A program made the position numbers and the translations under genes. 64,000 nt of DNA from Zingiber officinale (Eukaryota; Streptophyta; Magnoliopsida; Zingiberales; Zingiberaceae): NCBI RefSeq assembly GCF_018446385.1, contig NC_056004.1, forward strand, positions 24,868,492 to 24,932,491, written 5' to 3'. This document shows positions 48,201-61,120 of this stretch, piece after piece (positions within the stretch are counted from its first letter, which is position 1; each line of letters opens with the position of its first letter). The notes under the pieces are model-generated. The model saw only the letters and a program-made list of their open reading frames with translations, was not told the DNA's origin and searched no databases.

Positions 48201-49169
48201 ATTATATGTGGATGACATACTACTCATTGGGAAGGACATCCCTATGCTTCAGTCTGTCAAGACCTGGCTAGGGAGTTGCTTCTCAATGAAGGACTTAGGT
48301 GAGGCATCCCGCATTCTAGGGATACAGATCTATAGAGATAGATCTAAGAGATTGCTTGGCCTAAGTCAGAGTACATACATTGACAAGGTACTCCTTCGGT
48401 TTGCCATGCAGAACTCCAAGAAGAGATTTCTGCCGATGTCACATGGCGTGAGTCTTTCGAAGAATCAAAGTCCCTCTTCTAGAGAGGAGAGAGACCGCAT
48501 GGATCAGATCCCTTATGCCTCAGCCATAGGATCGATCATGTACGCCATGCTATGTACTCGACCTGATGTCTCGTATGCTTTGAGCATGACGAGCAGATAC
48601 CAGTCAGATCCAGGTGAAAGTCACTGGATAGCGGTCAAGAATATTCTTAAGTACTTAAGAAGAACTAAAGAATATTTCTTGATATATGGAGGCAATGATG
48701 AGCTAGCTGTAAAGGGTTACAATGATGCTAGCTTCCAGACCGATCATGATGACTATAGATCGCAGTCGGGGTTCGTATTTTGCATTAATGGTGGTCCGGT
48801 GGAAGAGTTGAGCGGGATCGATGGTTGATTCTACAAAGTACATTCGCATCGAGGCAAAGGAGGCGTTGGTTCCGCAAGTTCATCACTGAACTTGGGGTGG
48901 TTCCTAGCATCGCTGACCCAGTTGAGCTCTATTGTGACAACAATGGAGCTATAGCACAGGCGAAGGAACCTCGCTCACACCAGCGGACCAAGCACATACT
49001 ACGGCACTTCCATCTCATTCGAGAGATTATCGATAGAGGAGATGCGAAGATTTGCAGAGTACCTACAGAGGCTAACATCGCATATCCCTTGACCAAGGCT
49101 TTGGCACAGAGGAAGCATGATGGTCACACTAGGTCATTAGGCCTTAGAGCCTATACTGATTGGCACTAG
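45263..49169 (+). pseudogene. Copia-2 gag-pol, interrupted
   Basis: Starts MTSNTNSFSLRSVLEKDKL. Order: gag (to about 45960) with a CCHC knuckle CFHCGQTGHWKRNC (45979-46020), protease LDTGCASH (46119-46142), integrase zinc-binding HH..CC (46520-46660), integrase core with Asp, Asp (LRSDRGGEY) and Glu (NGVSERRNRTL), RT with YVDD at 48205-48216, and RNase H ending LRAYTDWH. Breaks: a frameshift in gag near 45700, TGA at 47158 (Trp position), TAA at 47491 (Gln position), and a cluster of small indels with a frame change at 48795-48885. The separate pieces remain long, so decay is recent. Confidence 0.92.
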
Positions 49170-49183
49170 TGCTAGTGGGAGAT

Positions 49184-51006
49184 TGTTAGTTAGAGCCCTA
49201 GAGCCAATCATTTGATGATTGTATGGACTCATTGTATCATATTCTTGTATATTAATAAAGGCATTTGTTTGGTTATTATACTTATTTGTATTAGTGCCAA
49301 ATAGACTAAGTATAATAGCGTCCTTGAGTAGAATGTTCATACCTATATCAATCGATTAGTTGAATTGATAGTGAGATGATATAGGGAACACTACTCTAAA
49401 TCATTCCTAGTCGAGTATTAACATTCAGGGACAATGTTAATACAATAAGACTAGCATGTAGGTCAGCTCGATGACTTGATCTCACAAGTCATGGATATAG
49501 AGATATCAAGCTGACACATGGGTATGCATTAGAGAATGTATACTGAATGACCCGCCATGAGAAAGTATCATGGATCGTTATATGAGTATCATATACTTTC
49601 TCATGTGGCTATTAGTATGACTATTAGTCCTTTGACCTGAAGTCACCATGGATCCCTACATAAGGAGTTATGTACTTTGGTTTCGTCAAACGTCACCCGT
49701 AACAGGGTGGACTATAAAGGCGATTACTGGGTATATAACGAATTATGCAGAGGGATGTGAGTGATGTAGATGGGATCTATCCCTCCCATATGACGGGAGC
49801 GACATCGCTATTCTTGATAGAGTGAGACCACTAAGTGCATGGCCATGCCCAAATGAGTCAACATTAGATGTTGAGCTCATTTGATCGAGTGAGTCTACTT
49901 GGAGTTCAAGATTTAGATTGATTAGAGGATGACACGGTCTATGCCTCATATTGATCAATCTAGATGTCTAGGATAGAAGGACAATGTCACATGTTGTGAG
50001 GAGTCACAATTAGTAGTCACAAGGTGATGTCGGATCTCGACATTCTTGTAACTTGGGTAGTAATGATGTGTTGCTAGATACCACTCATTACTTATGCTCC
50101 TAAATGGGTTTAGGGTCATTGCCAACGTTACAAGAACCTATAGGGTCACACACTAAGGGCAAATAGATGGAGACTAGGTTCATTTGATGAACCTAAATGA
50201 TTAAGTTCATATGATGAACCAAATTGGATTAAGAGTAATCCAAAGTAGGATAATTGAGTTGGACTCAAGTTGGTTCATGTGTTAAGTGAGTCTAATTTGG
50301 ACTTAGACTCATTTAATTAATTTAATTCAATGAATAGAGATTCATTAAATTAAAATTGGCTTGAACCAATGGTTAGATTAGATCAACCAAGGGATAGAAG
50401 TGGTCAAGTTTGACTTGACTTAAGTAGGAAGATGAAGAGTCATGTTTTTGACTTGACTTTGACTTGACCAATGCCACATCATCAAGGCCTCTTCATTTGG
50501 TCAAGTTTGACTTGACCAAATGCCACCTCATGGGAGTTACCAAGAGTTGTGACTCTTGATATTCCATGGGGGTTACAAGGTTTAATGTGGCCGGCCACTT
50601 TGAGTGTAAAAATGAATGTTTTATTTTTCATTCAAGGCTAATTGATTTACATCTTCTTCCTCTTGTTCACAATTCTTCTCTCCCTCTTCTCCTTCTTGCC
50701 GAGACCTTACTTGAGTGCTAGCACACTCTAAGGTTTCTTCTCCATCTCTTGCTTGAGTGGATACAAATAGAGAAGTGTCTACTTTGACACTTTTGAGATC
50801 CGGCGAACCAAGGACAAGCGGGATTGCGAAGGGCTTCGCTACAAAGGTATAAATGGTTTATCCTTATGTAGATCTACTGTAGATTAAAGTTTTCAAACTC
50901 GTACTCGTATTTTCGTTCGGTTTTACCTTGCACGAGATCCGTGGCTTGGGCGATTCGGGGTTTCCGCGACGCGAAAAGCGGTTTTCGCGGCCCGAAAAAC
51001 CCAACA
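49184..51006 (+). repeat. Copia-2 3' LTR
   Basis: TGTTAGTTAGAG...CCCGAAAAACCCAACA, preceded by the GTGGGAGAT purine tract and followed by the CAAAG duplication. Confidence 0.93.
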
Positions 51007-51011
51007 CAAAG

Positions 51012-53736
51012 CGCCTTATCGCATGGCTCCAGCAGAACTGAAGGAACTTCAGGAGCAACTACAGGAGCTGCTTGACAAGGGTTTCATATGCCTGAGTCAT
51101 TCACCATGGGGAGCGCCTGTATTGTTCGTGAAGAAGAAGGATGGAAGCATGCGACTGTGCATAGACTACAGATCACTGAACCAAGTCACGATCAAGAACA
51201 GGTATCCCCTTCCCAGAATCGATGACCTGTTCGACCAGCTGAAGGGAGCAGCAGTGTTCTCTAAGATAGATCTCAGATCAGGTTATCATCAGGTGAAGGT
51301 TAAAGAAGGGGATATACCTAAGACAACATTCAGAACCAGATACGGACACTACGAGTTCGTAGTCATGCCCTTTGGCGTGACCAATGCTCCAGCTACATTC
51401 ATGGATCTCATGAACAGAGTATTCAGGGAGTATTTAGATAAGTTTGTTATTGTGTTTATCGATGACATTCTTATCTACTCAGGAACTCAGGAAGAACACT
51501 CAGAGCACCTGAAACTAGTATTGCAGACCCTTCAGCAGAACCAGCTATACGCCAAGTTCACGAAATGTGAATTTTGGCTAGATCAGGTGTCCTTCCTGGG
51601 TCACATCATCTCAAAGGATGGTATTATGGTAGATCCTAGCAAGATAGAAGCAGTAAGTAACTGGAAGAGACCTAAGAACGCCAGCGAAATCAGGAACTTT
51701 CTGGGATTAGCAGGATATTACAGAAAGTTTGTAGAAGACTTCTCCAGGATAGTCTCCCCACTGACAGCTCTTACCAGAAAGAACAGGAAATTTCAGTGGA
51801 CAGAGGACTGTGAGAACAGCTTCAGCGAGCTAAAAAGGAGATTGACCAGTGCTCCCATTTTGGCTCTACCAGACAACACCAGCAGCTTTGACATCTATAG
51901 TGATGCCTCTAAGTTGGGACTAGGAGCAGTACTGATGCAAAACGGTAAGGTGATCGCCTATGCCTCCAGACAACTCAAGGATTATGAGAAGAATTACCCT
52001 ACTCATGACCTTGAGCTTGCAGCAGTAGTGTTCGCTCTCAAAATTTGGAGACATCACTTATATGGAGCTCAGTACAGAGTCTATACAGATCATCAGAGTT
52101 TGAAGTACTTCTTCACTCAGAAGGATCTGAACATGCGACAGCGCAGATGGCTTGAGCTGGTCAAAGACTACGATATAGACATCCTCTACCATCCAGGGAA
52201 AGCCAATAAGGTAGCCGACGCACTTAGCAGAAAATCCAATGCTACCTTATTATCTCTTACAGCCATGTCACCGCCCCTAGAGATCGTAGATTTTGGTCTC
52301 GAACTCATCGTTGGACTCTCTACTATGACCTTAGAGTCTACCTTGATTGGTGATTTTTAGTCAGCTAGGAGCAGGACCCCGAAATTCGTAAAATCAAGCA
52401 AGGGCTAGCGTAATCGAAAGTAGAGAATTCAGAGTGTCCGATGGCGGGGTGTTGTATTTTGGTGATGGACTCTATTCCAGATCGGGAGGAGCTACGGAGA
52501 CGGATTTTAGATGAGGCTCACAAGACTTCCTATGTGCATCCAGGTTCCACCAAAATGTATCAAGACACGAAGAACCAGTTTTGGCCCGGGATGAAGCGAG
52601 ACATCGCCAGATATGTTAGCATGCCTCACCGTCGAGGGTCAAGGCAAAACATCGACGGAGGAGTTCTGCCTATCTGATTCCAAAATGGAAGTGGGAGGAT
52701 ATCTCTATGGATTTCATAGTGGGACTGCCCAGAACCACGAATAGTTTTGACGCCATCTGGGTAATAGTCGACAGGTTGACTAAATCAGCCCACTTCTTAG
52801 CTATCAAGATATCCTATTCTATGGAGCAGTTAGCTCAGTTGTATCTCAAGGAGATCGTCAGGCTGCATGGAGTCCCACGAACCATTATTTCAGACAGAGA
52901 CAGTAGGTTCACATCACACTTCTGGGAGTGTGTACAGTCAGCTTTGGGCACGAAGTTAAAGTTTAGCACAGCCTTCCACCCGCAGACAGATGGACAGACG
53001 GAGCGAGTAAATCAGGTACTTAAGGATATGCTCCGAGCATGTGCCCTAGATTTCAAGGGAAGTTGGTGCAAATATCTGAGTCTAGCAGAATTTGCATACA
53101 ACAACAGCTATCAGGCCACTATCGACATGGCACCTTACGAGACTCTCTATGGGCGGAGGTGTAGATCTCCAATCTGCTGGTATGAGAGTGGTGAACAGAA
53201 AGAACTAGAACTTCAGACAGATCTAGTAGCAGATACCACAGCAACTATACAGCAGATCCGCCAGAGGATAGAGACAGCTCAGAGCCGCCAGAAAAGCTAT
53301 GCTGATACACGGCGCAGACCCTTAGAGTTTTCAGTCGGGGATACAGTGTTCCTCAGAGTAGCTCCCATGAAGGGAGTGATGCGTTTTGGGAAGAAGGGCA
53401 AACTTAGTCCAGATATGTGGGACCATACCCTATCAGTAGAAGAGTGGGCAAGGTAGCATATGAGCTAGAGCTACCCTAGGAAATGTCAGCTATCCACAAC
53501 GTATTTCATGTCTCTATGCTGAAGAAGCATACCCCAGATGCCACCCAGGTGATTGAGCCCCAGTCGGTACAGATCCGCGAAGACCTCAGCTATGATATTC
53601 GGCCTATTCAGATAATAGACCGAGCAGTTAAGAAATTGCGGAACAAGGAAGTGCCATTAGTCAAAGTCACACAGCAGAAGAGGCAACTTGGGAGACAGAA
53701 GCCAGCATGAGACAGAAGTACCCAGAATTATTCTAA
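51012..53736 (+). pseudogene. Gypsy pol (RT, RNase H, integrase, chromodomain), broken
   Basis: RT resumes with [13 protein letters not shown]. It includes the VFIDD active site (FIDD 51455-51466), then RNase H ([12 protein letters not shown], about 51890-52210) and a stop at 52358-52360. The integrase zinc-binding part follows (52441-52677; first His motif present, Cys pair lost through small deletions near 52615-52660). The integrase core is next (52707-53400; DRLTKSAHF, ISDRDSRF, QTERVNQ carry the DDE residues). A frameshift near 53405 and a TAG near 53475 precede the last part. The C-terminus has a chromodomain remnant ending ATWETEASMRQKYPELF and a stop at 53736, with a small deletion before it. 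Confidence 0.9.
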
Positions 53737-53771
53737 GTTCGAGGACGAACTTTTTATAAGGTATGGGGGAT

Positions 53772-56197
53772 TGTAACGCCCGAAAATTCTCAAAATTATT
53801 TTAGAAATATTCTATGATTTTTCTGGAATTATTAGATATTTTTCCGAAATTTTCCGAGTAGCGGAAGTAGCAAAAAATTATTAGAAAAGTAAAATGGCTT
53901 AAGCGGGAATCGAACCCGGGACCTCTCGGGTCCGCTAAACCTTTAGTTAGCTTTAGTAACCGGTGAACCCAGCAGGGCCGTGCTGAAAGAAAGAGGAATC
54001 AATTATATTTATATTAGAGTTGGGTTCAATTATCCACTTAATATAAATAGAAGAGTTAGGTTGGATTTGGTTTATTTTAGAGTTTGGTTCGGCAACTTTC
54101 TTCTCCTCACCCTAACTCACGCCGACTCCCTCTTCTCCTCTCCTTCTCTCGGCGCCACAACAAGGGAGGAACTAGGGTTCCATCCCTAGGGTTCCAAGGT
54201 CACTTTCCGACGACGATTTCAGCACAAGGACGTTCCCCTCCGCGAGTAGAGCACGTGGACGCGAGCGAATCGTCGAGAAGTCGTCTCCACCGGAATTTCT
54301 AGCGATTAGATTTGTAAGAAATCTAGCACATAAGGTAAGAAACCCCTCACCTGCAGTATAAGTAGCTCCGTTTGGTTTTATACGCACTAGTTTCGCTATA
54401 TGCAGTTTTTATTGACGCATAGGGTGAATTTGACCCTCCTCGCAGATTTAGGGATTTAGTGAGTACTTCTAGATGGTCCGGACACGTATTCCCTCTTCAA
54501 TGGGGATTCCTAGACGTTGTCGGGTGCCTAGAAGTGGTCTCCCTAATAGAGGGGAGAGTTGGGGCACACTAGGTGTTCGATAAAATAGCTAGTTAAGTTA
54601 AAATATAAATTAGGCATTTTAATAGCTCAGTTAAATGCATTAGAAGCATTTAAATCAGTAAATCAGTTTATTTTAGCTTATATGAGACTACAGTCCAATG
54701 GGTGGGCTCCCACAGTCGCCTCTAGGTTCAGACAACCTAGTTCTAGGTTCAGATAACCTAGAAACAACAAGTTAAAATAGTTAGCTATATTCAGTATTTT
54801 ATTTTCAGTGGCACTGTACTGGATCAGATATCCATTGGGTTGGACTCCCACAGTCGTTCCTAGGTTTAGATAACCTAGTTAACCCTACTAAATTCGGGAC
54901 TTGCAAACCCGGGTCTAGTTAGGGATGCGCGCACAGCAAGTACAGTTGCCGGGCCCAAACAGCATGATTATGTATTTTCACTTATTATGAATTAGTTTTC
55001 AAAGCTCAAATTAGTTATGTTAGTTGAGTTGGAATTCAGTATCAGTTTAGCTACAGTTAGCTTATTATATGTTCAGTTCAGTTATCTTTATTGATTCATA
55101 TGATTAGTTGCCATGCCATGATTGTATGCTTATATGCCATGCCATGTTTAGTTTATTCAGTATACTTAGTATATCTTTTCAAACAGCATGATTTAAAATC
55201 ATATTTGCATCGTATGCATGTTTTAGTGAGGTAGATGGTTTCTTACTAAGCTTTTTAGCTTACAGATACTATTTTCCTTATACTGCAGATACAGGTAAAA
55301 GGAAAATGGACTAGCAGAGGAAGCTGGAGGCCAATGCAGAGATGGTGTGTGTGGCAGGAACTGGAATAAAAGATTCTTAGGGGTCTTAGCAAGTTTAAAC
55401 CATAAAACTCTTTAGTGTTTTACTTTCATGCACGTTTAGTTGTGTAATGCTATGAACCAGTGAACTATGTGTCATGTTAAGTTTAGAATACTAGTTTTAT
55501 GTTATTAGAATGTTTCTCATGTAGTGTATATCTCATATGTGAGATTTTGGCACACCCAAGTGCTGAAATCAGAATTTCAGGCTGAAATCAAAGTTTCAGG
55601 CCGAAATCAGAACTCTGATCGGTCTACAGACCGATCAGGGAGTGGGTTGTGCCGCTGGATCGGTCAGCTGACCGATCCATGCGCGAACAGAGAGTTGGCC
55701 TCTGTTATGGATCGGTCAGCCGACCGATCCATAGTGCGAACAGAGAGCACCGACGCTCACTGATCGGTCAGCCGACCGATCAGTGAGCTACTGATCGGTC
55801 AAGCCGACCGATCAGGGTACTCCTGGATCGGTCGGTAGACCGATCCAGCCGCATACAGAGGCGAGGGAGCATATGGATCGGTCTGCCGACCGATCCAGAG
55901 AGTTGTCCCGTGCCAGTAACAAGCTGGATCGATCACGGGATCGATCCGACAGCCCAATCGATCTATGGATCGATTAAAGTGCCTGATTACAGCTAGCAGG
56001 CCATCCGAGAGGCATAGATTATCTTCCCTAACATGTGTACAACTCCTAGGTACATCCAGAACACTAAGTTACACTTTACAGCATTTAGTTCAGTAAAATT
56101 TTAAATTAGCCAGTTTTCATTCCGCATTAATAGTCCAGCACAGTATAACTGTAGCGACCGTCCTCGCAGCCTAGACAGTAGGAGGCGGGTCGTTACA
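53772..56197 (+). repeat. Gypsy 3' LTR
   Basis: TGTAACGCCCG...GTCGTTACA, then the CAGCC duplication. The palindrome cassette is at 55616-55978. Confidence 0.93.
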
Positions 56198-56202
56198 CAG
56201 CC

Positions 56203-56723
56203 GCCGCAGGAGTGTCCTCGCGGCAGTCAGCTATGGCAGCCCAGCCGTCTCATTCCCTTGTCTGCGGCATGCCGGCCGCCCACGCAGGCAAGTCGCAGCT
56301 GGCTGTCCACGCAGGCGCCTGCTTGCTGCCTAATCGCGGCCAGCCGCGGGGGCCTGCTCGCGACCCCCGTAGTGCCCTGCTCGCGGCTGGCCGCTTTAAG
56401 CGTATGCTCACGGTTGGCCGCAGGGGGTAGCTCGCGGCTAGCCGCAGGGGCTGCATATCTGGCCATTGTTTGCTGTATGTTCATTATTGTATATATTAGA
56501 TTTGTTTTATTTTCATATATGTATGGTTATTTCATTTGATGATTGTCTAAGGAACAACATGTGTATATTAGTTTCATTTATTTGTTTTAGTGTAGAGGAG
56601 ATTTTTGGTAATATGGTACGATGATCGTGAGATGAAATTATGCACATAATTCCTTATTTAAGCTTATTTCAAGTGATACAAGTTTAATAATGTTTCAAAT
56701 TATATTCTCTTTAGGTTATAACA
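56203..56723 (+). other. CACTA-2 leader, right of the Gypsy insertion
   Basis: A GC-rich stretch with CTCGCGGC repeats (to about 56450) continues the tract broken at 37242, then AT-rich sequence leads to the transposase start. Overlapping ORFs at 56212-56539 are compositional. Confidence 0.6.
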
Positions 56724-58205
56724 ATGTATATTACCAAAGCTTGGATGTACAATCGATTAGACAATAGTTTTATCAGAGATTATTTTATTGCTGAAGTTGA
56801 ACAGTTTGTGAAATTTGCTAAAAGTAATCCAGAATGTATGAATGATGTTGAGTTACGGTGTCCCTGCAATCATAAAAATATCAAAATAGAGCATTTCATG
56901 ATGAGGATACTGTAAAAATGCACATATGTAGAAATGATTTTGTGCCAAATTACTATAATTGGTACTATCACGGAGAGCCTTATTTATATGAACCAATTGG
57001 ACCTTCTGGTGGTTCATCTTCTGGGACTACTGTTACTGCTCATGAAGCATCAAATAATATTGATATTTCAGTGCAATCAATGGCTCAAGATGCGATGAAT
57101 GTAGTTGATTATTCGAATATAAATGAAATACCAACCCCTGAATATCAGCAACTATATGAAATGTTAAAAGCTAGTGAAAGAGAAGTGTGGGAAGGCATTC
57201 CTTCTGGTCATTCTCAACTATCAGCTACTGCAAGGTTATTGAATATGAAAGAAGAACATCATTTCTCAGAAAGATGTTACGATGACATTTGTCAATTGAT
57301 GTCAGAGTTGCTCCCTGCTGATAACATAATGACTGATAGCTTTTATGAAACAAAGAAATTGATCAGAAATTTAGGTTTGCCTATAGAGAAGATTGATTAT
57401 TGTATAAACAACTGCATGATATTTTGGAATGAAGACAGTGATTTGAATGAATGTAAAATTTGTACTCACCCTCGTTTTAAGCATCGTACTCGCATACCAG
57501 GGAAGAAAAGGAAAAATATTGCTTGGAAAGTGATGTATTATTTTCCGTTAACTGCTAGACTTCAACGCTTGTATGCATCTGCAGCTACAGCTGGCCACAT
57601 GTTGTAGCATCATGAGCGTGAGCACGAAGGAGGTATAATGTGTCATCCTTGTGATTCTCCTGCATGGAAACATCTTGATACTGTGTTTCCCTCTTTTGCA
57701 ATAAAATCACGTAATGTGAGATTGAGACTTTCTGCAGATGGATTTCAACCATTTGGCCAATCAGGACAACAATATTCATCTTGGCCAGTTATATTAACAC
57801 CGTACAACTTATCGTCATGGATGTGCATGAAAGATGAATTTATGTTCCTTACCGTGCTTATTCCTGGTCCAACCAATCCAAAAGATAAGATAGATGTTTT
57901 CTTGCAACCTCTAATTGCCGAGCTGAATGAATTATGGAATGTAGGGTCGATGACTTATGATATTGCAAATAAAACTAATTTTACATTGCATGCTACCTTA
58001 TTATGGACGATCAGTGATTTTCCAGCATACTCAATGTTGTCGGGATGGAGCACGGCTGGTAAATTAGCATGCTCACATTGCATGATAGAGTCCGATGCAT
58101 TTTCATTACCTTGTAGTTGGAAGGTATCTTGGTTTAATAATCATCGTAAATTTCTACAACTGGATCACCCTTTTAGGCGAAATAAGAAAAATTTTCTAAA
58201 GAATG
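56724..58205 (+). pseudogene. TNP2-like CACTA transposase of CACTA-2, better preserved, cut at 58206
   Basis: Starts MYITKAWMYNRLDN, the N-terminal transposase-associated domain. A frameshift near 56880 leads into the frame from 56918 (MHICRNDFVPNYYNW...). Long open stretches cover the linker and the KICTHPRFK-type segment, and a TAG at 57605 interrupts before HHEREHEGG. The frame then continues open (57638-58205) through the WPVILTPYNLSSWMCMK and GWSTAGKLACSHC segments until the LTR insertion. Relative to CACTA-1 it has far fewer stops. The transposase would bind the CACTA ends and cut them, but this copy is incomplete in the window. Confidence 0.85.
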
Positions 58206-60498
58206 TGTTGGTTGCTACTCGAAAAACCTAGAGGTTCCACTGTACAAAAATTTTGTACAAAGGTCTGAACCTTTTCCTAGCTACCATGTGTTCTTTTAAA
58301 TTAAATTTTGGATCGCCTGCGGAACTTAATACGTTTGATCCAAAACTTAATCTATTCGTACTTTTAGGTTTTGATTTGGGTCTCCTGCGGAACTTAACAC
58401 GTTCGACCCAAATCACCTTAAGTTATTAATTCCATTAAATATTAATTTCCATAATTGGTTCCCAGTACTGACGTGGCGAGGCACATGACCTTCTTGGATA
58501 TGGGAGCAACCACCACCGACTAGACAAAACCTTTTATGGAAAGCTAATATTTAATTTCCTAAAATAACTTTAGGTTAATTGAAAAGAACAATCAAATCAC
58601 AAGGGAAAGAAAAACAAAAGAACACTATATCGAAAACAAATTCGAAACTCTAGAATCGTATGCCTCTTGTATTTAGTATTATTTCCAAAAATAACTAGTA
58701 TGATGCGGAAACAAAAATTACTAGTTATACCTTTTAGAAAGACCTCTTGATCTTCTACCGTATTCCTCTTCTAACCTCGGACGTTGTGTGGGCAACGATC
58801 TTCCGAGATGAGAACCACCAAGCACCTTCTTCTTCCTTACAAGTTTCGGCCATCAAAACTTCTCCTAGGATGAAGAGGTTCGGCCACCACCACCATGCTC
58901 CAAGGGATGCTAGAAAAGAGGCTTCTTTTCTCTCCTTCTTCTCCTTGTTAGATCCGGCCACCAAAGCTATCTCCACCATGAGAAGGTTTCAGCCACACAA
59001 AGGAGAGGAGAGGAAAGAAAGGGCCGGCCACACCCAAGGAGAAAAGAGAGGAAAAATAGAATAGAGTCGTTAGCCTTGAAGCCTCCTCTACCCCCTCTTT
59101 TATAATCCTTGGTCTTGGCAAATAAGGAAAATTTAATAAAAACTTCCTTAATTCTTTTGCCATTGAAAAGGAAAATTTATTTAATTAAAATAATTTTCTC
59201 TTTTCAAATTATAATGGTCGGCCACTCTTCTCCCCAAAACAAGGAGAGTTTTAATTAAAACAAAAATTAAAACTTCCTAATTTATTTCTAGAAATTTATA
59301 AAAATTTCTCCAATAATTTTAATCCCTTCATGATTGGTTAATAAAAAAAAATTTATAAATTAAAATCTTTCTTTTAAATATGTGGATAATTTCCAAAAAG
59401 GAAAGTTATCTCTAAAAATTAAAATCTCCTTTCAATCTACAAATAAGGAAAGATATTAAATCTTTTCTTAATCTTTTGTAGAAACTAATAAAAGAGAATT
59501 TTTAATTTTTAAACTTTCTTTTAAATCATGAATATAATTAAAAGGAAAGTTTTTACCAAAATTAAAATCAACCTTTTAATCTACAAATAAGGAAAGAGAT
59601 TTTAACTCTTCTCTTAATCTTTTGTAGAATCTTATAAAAGGAAGGATTTAAATTTTAAACTCTCTTTTAAATTATATTATCCACATAAGAAAAATTTTAA
59701 AATTAAAATTCCTTTTTATTTTAATAGGGACGGCCACATGAATTCACCCATGAACATACCCATGGCCGACCCTAGCTTGATCTCCAAGCTAGCTTGGTCG
59801 GCCCCTATAGGATGGGTAAGAAGGTGGGTATAGGTGGGTATAGTACTCTATAATTAAGAGGCTACGATAGGGACCGAGAGGAGGAATTGGTTTTGGTCTC
59901 CCGATAAAATTAAGCATCCCGTGCTCGCCCCGAACACACAACTTAATTTTATCAATAATAATTCATTCCACTAGAGAACTATTATTGAACTACCGCACCA
60001 ATCCCAAATTACATTTTGGGCTCCTTCTTATTATGAGTGTGTTAGTCTCCCTGCATTTAAGATAACAAATGTCCACTAATTAAGTAAGTTACTGACAACT
60101 CACTTAATTAATATCTAGCTCCAAGAGTAGTACCACTCAACTTCATCGTCATGTCGGACTAAGTCCACCTGCAGGGTTTAACATGACAATCCTTATGAGC
60201 TCCTCTTGGGGACATTCTCAACCTAGATTACTAGGACACAGTTTCCTTCTATAATCAACAACACACACTATAAGTGATATCATTTCCCAACTTATCGAGC
60301 TTATTGATTCATCGAACTAAATCTCACCCATTGATAAATTAAAGAAATAAATATCAAATATATGTGCTTATTATTATATTAGGATTAAGAGCACACACTT
60401 CCATAATAACCGAGGTCTTTGTTTCTTTATAAAGTCAGTATAAAAGAAATGATCTCAAATGGTCCTACTCAATACACTCTAAGTGTACTAGTGTAACT
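58206..60498 (-). mobile_element. Minus-strand copia-type LTR sequence inserted in TNP2 of CACTA-2
   Basis: The left boundary TGTTGGTTGCTACTCG interrupts TNP2. Read on the minus strand it is an LTR 3' end (...GAGTAGCAACCAACA) preceded by a TTTGTACAAAATTTTTGTAC hairpin. No primer site, purine tract or coding region is seen up to 60498, so it is either a very long LTR or a partly deleted element. The expected left duplication would be GAATG (58201-58205); the right copy is not visible. ORFs at 58747-59163 are on both strands of a CT/GA-rich tract and look spurious. Confidence 0.55.
59370..59700. repeat. About 130-150-bp AT-rich tandem repeat in the minus-strand LTR
   Basis: Two clear copies and one partial copy of a unit containing TCTACAAATAAGGAAAGA...CTTAATCTTTTGTAGAA (59436-59485 and 59579-59628). 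The ends of the unit are inverted (CTACAAA/TTTGTAG). Confidence 0.65.
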
Positions 60499-61120
60499 TG
60501 TTAGGATCCTACGTGCTCGGCTAGAGAGGGGGGGTGTGAATAGCCGACCCCAAATCGCTCACGTTTCTTTCTACAAACTAGGGTTAGCGCAGCGGAAAAT
60601 ACAACAAAGAAACGAATGAGAAGAAAACCAAACCTTAACACAAGGATGTAACGAGGTTCGGAGATTAGGGCTCCTACTCCTCGGCGTGTCCGTAAGGTGG
60701 ACGAGCCCTGTCAATCCGTCGGTGGATGAATCCCCGGAAACCCGGCTAATAAATACTCCTTATGGGTGGAGAAACCTCGCCACAGTCTTTTGCAACAGCA
60801 AACAAAGGAGTACAACAATAGAGACAACAAACAAGAACAACAGAAATTGTAAAACACTTGCTTACCTCTTGTTGTCGACTGGAACCTTGATGAAGCAGCA
60901 GCTTCTCAGATCCAGCAGCTAGAACGCCAGCAGGAAACTCACGCAGAGCTTCAGCAGCGATGAGAGCTCAGCAAAGCTCAAGAGCACAACAGCAGCTCAG
61001 TCGCAGAAGAGAAGAGGAAGAAGTTATCATGCAGCAGCAGCTCTCGACCCCTTTATACCTGTGAAGAAGACAGCGAAGAAACACAGAAGAAATCTAGCCG
61101 TTGCGTCGCAACAGCTAGTG

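Larger units (their letters stand above)
41783..51006 (+). mobile_element. Copia-2, full-length degenerate Ty1/copia element nested in Gypsy pol
   Basis: LTRs at 41783-43599 (its last bases deleted) and 49184-51006 (1823 bp). The target duplication CAAAG is at 41778-41782 and 51007-51011. About 14 LTR-LTR differences by eye, fewer than for Copia-1 or the Gypsy host, as expected for the youngest insertion. A deletion at the 5' LTR/leader junction removes the LTR end and the whole primer-binding site. Gag-pol is nearly full length but interrupted. Confidence 0.93.
37243..56197 (+). mobile_element. Ty3/gypsy chromovirus-type element (Tekay/Del-like), nested in CACTA-2
   Basis: LTRs at 37243-39669 (2427 bp) and 53772-56197 (2426 bp) start TGTAACGCCCG and end GTCGTTACA. 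The duplication CAGCC is at 37238-37242 and 56198-56202. Primer-binding site, gag, protease, RT, RNase H, integrase and a C-terminal chromodomain are in gypsy order. The pol gene is split by Copia-2. Without Copia-2 the element is about 9.7 kb. LTR-LTR differences look like about 2% by eye. Long LTRs and the chromodomain favour the Tekay lineage. Confidence 0.92.
36518..58205 (+). mobile_element. CACTA-2, left part of a second CACTA element
   Basis: The left terminus CACTACAAAAATGCCTG at 36518 is followed by GCCGACGGAATT/AATTCCGTCGG subterminal repeats (36540-36930), a GC-rich leader and a TNP2 gene. The Gypsy element splits the leader. A minus-strand LTR cuts TNP2 at 58206, and the right terminus is not in the window. 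Subterminal motif and TNP2 sequence show it is related to CACTA-1. Confidence 0.85.

Noticed and set aside
58747..59163. ORFs on both strands in the minus-strand LTR
   Set aside because: CT/GA-rich composition opens frames on both strands; no recognisable protein.
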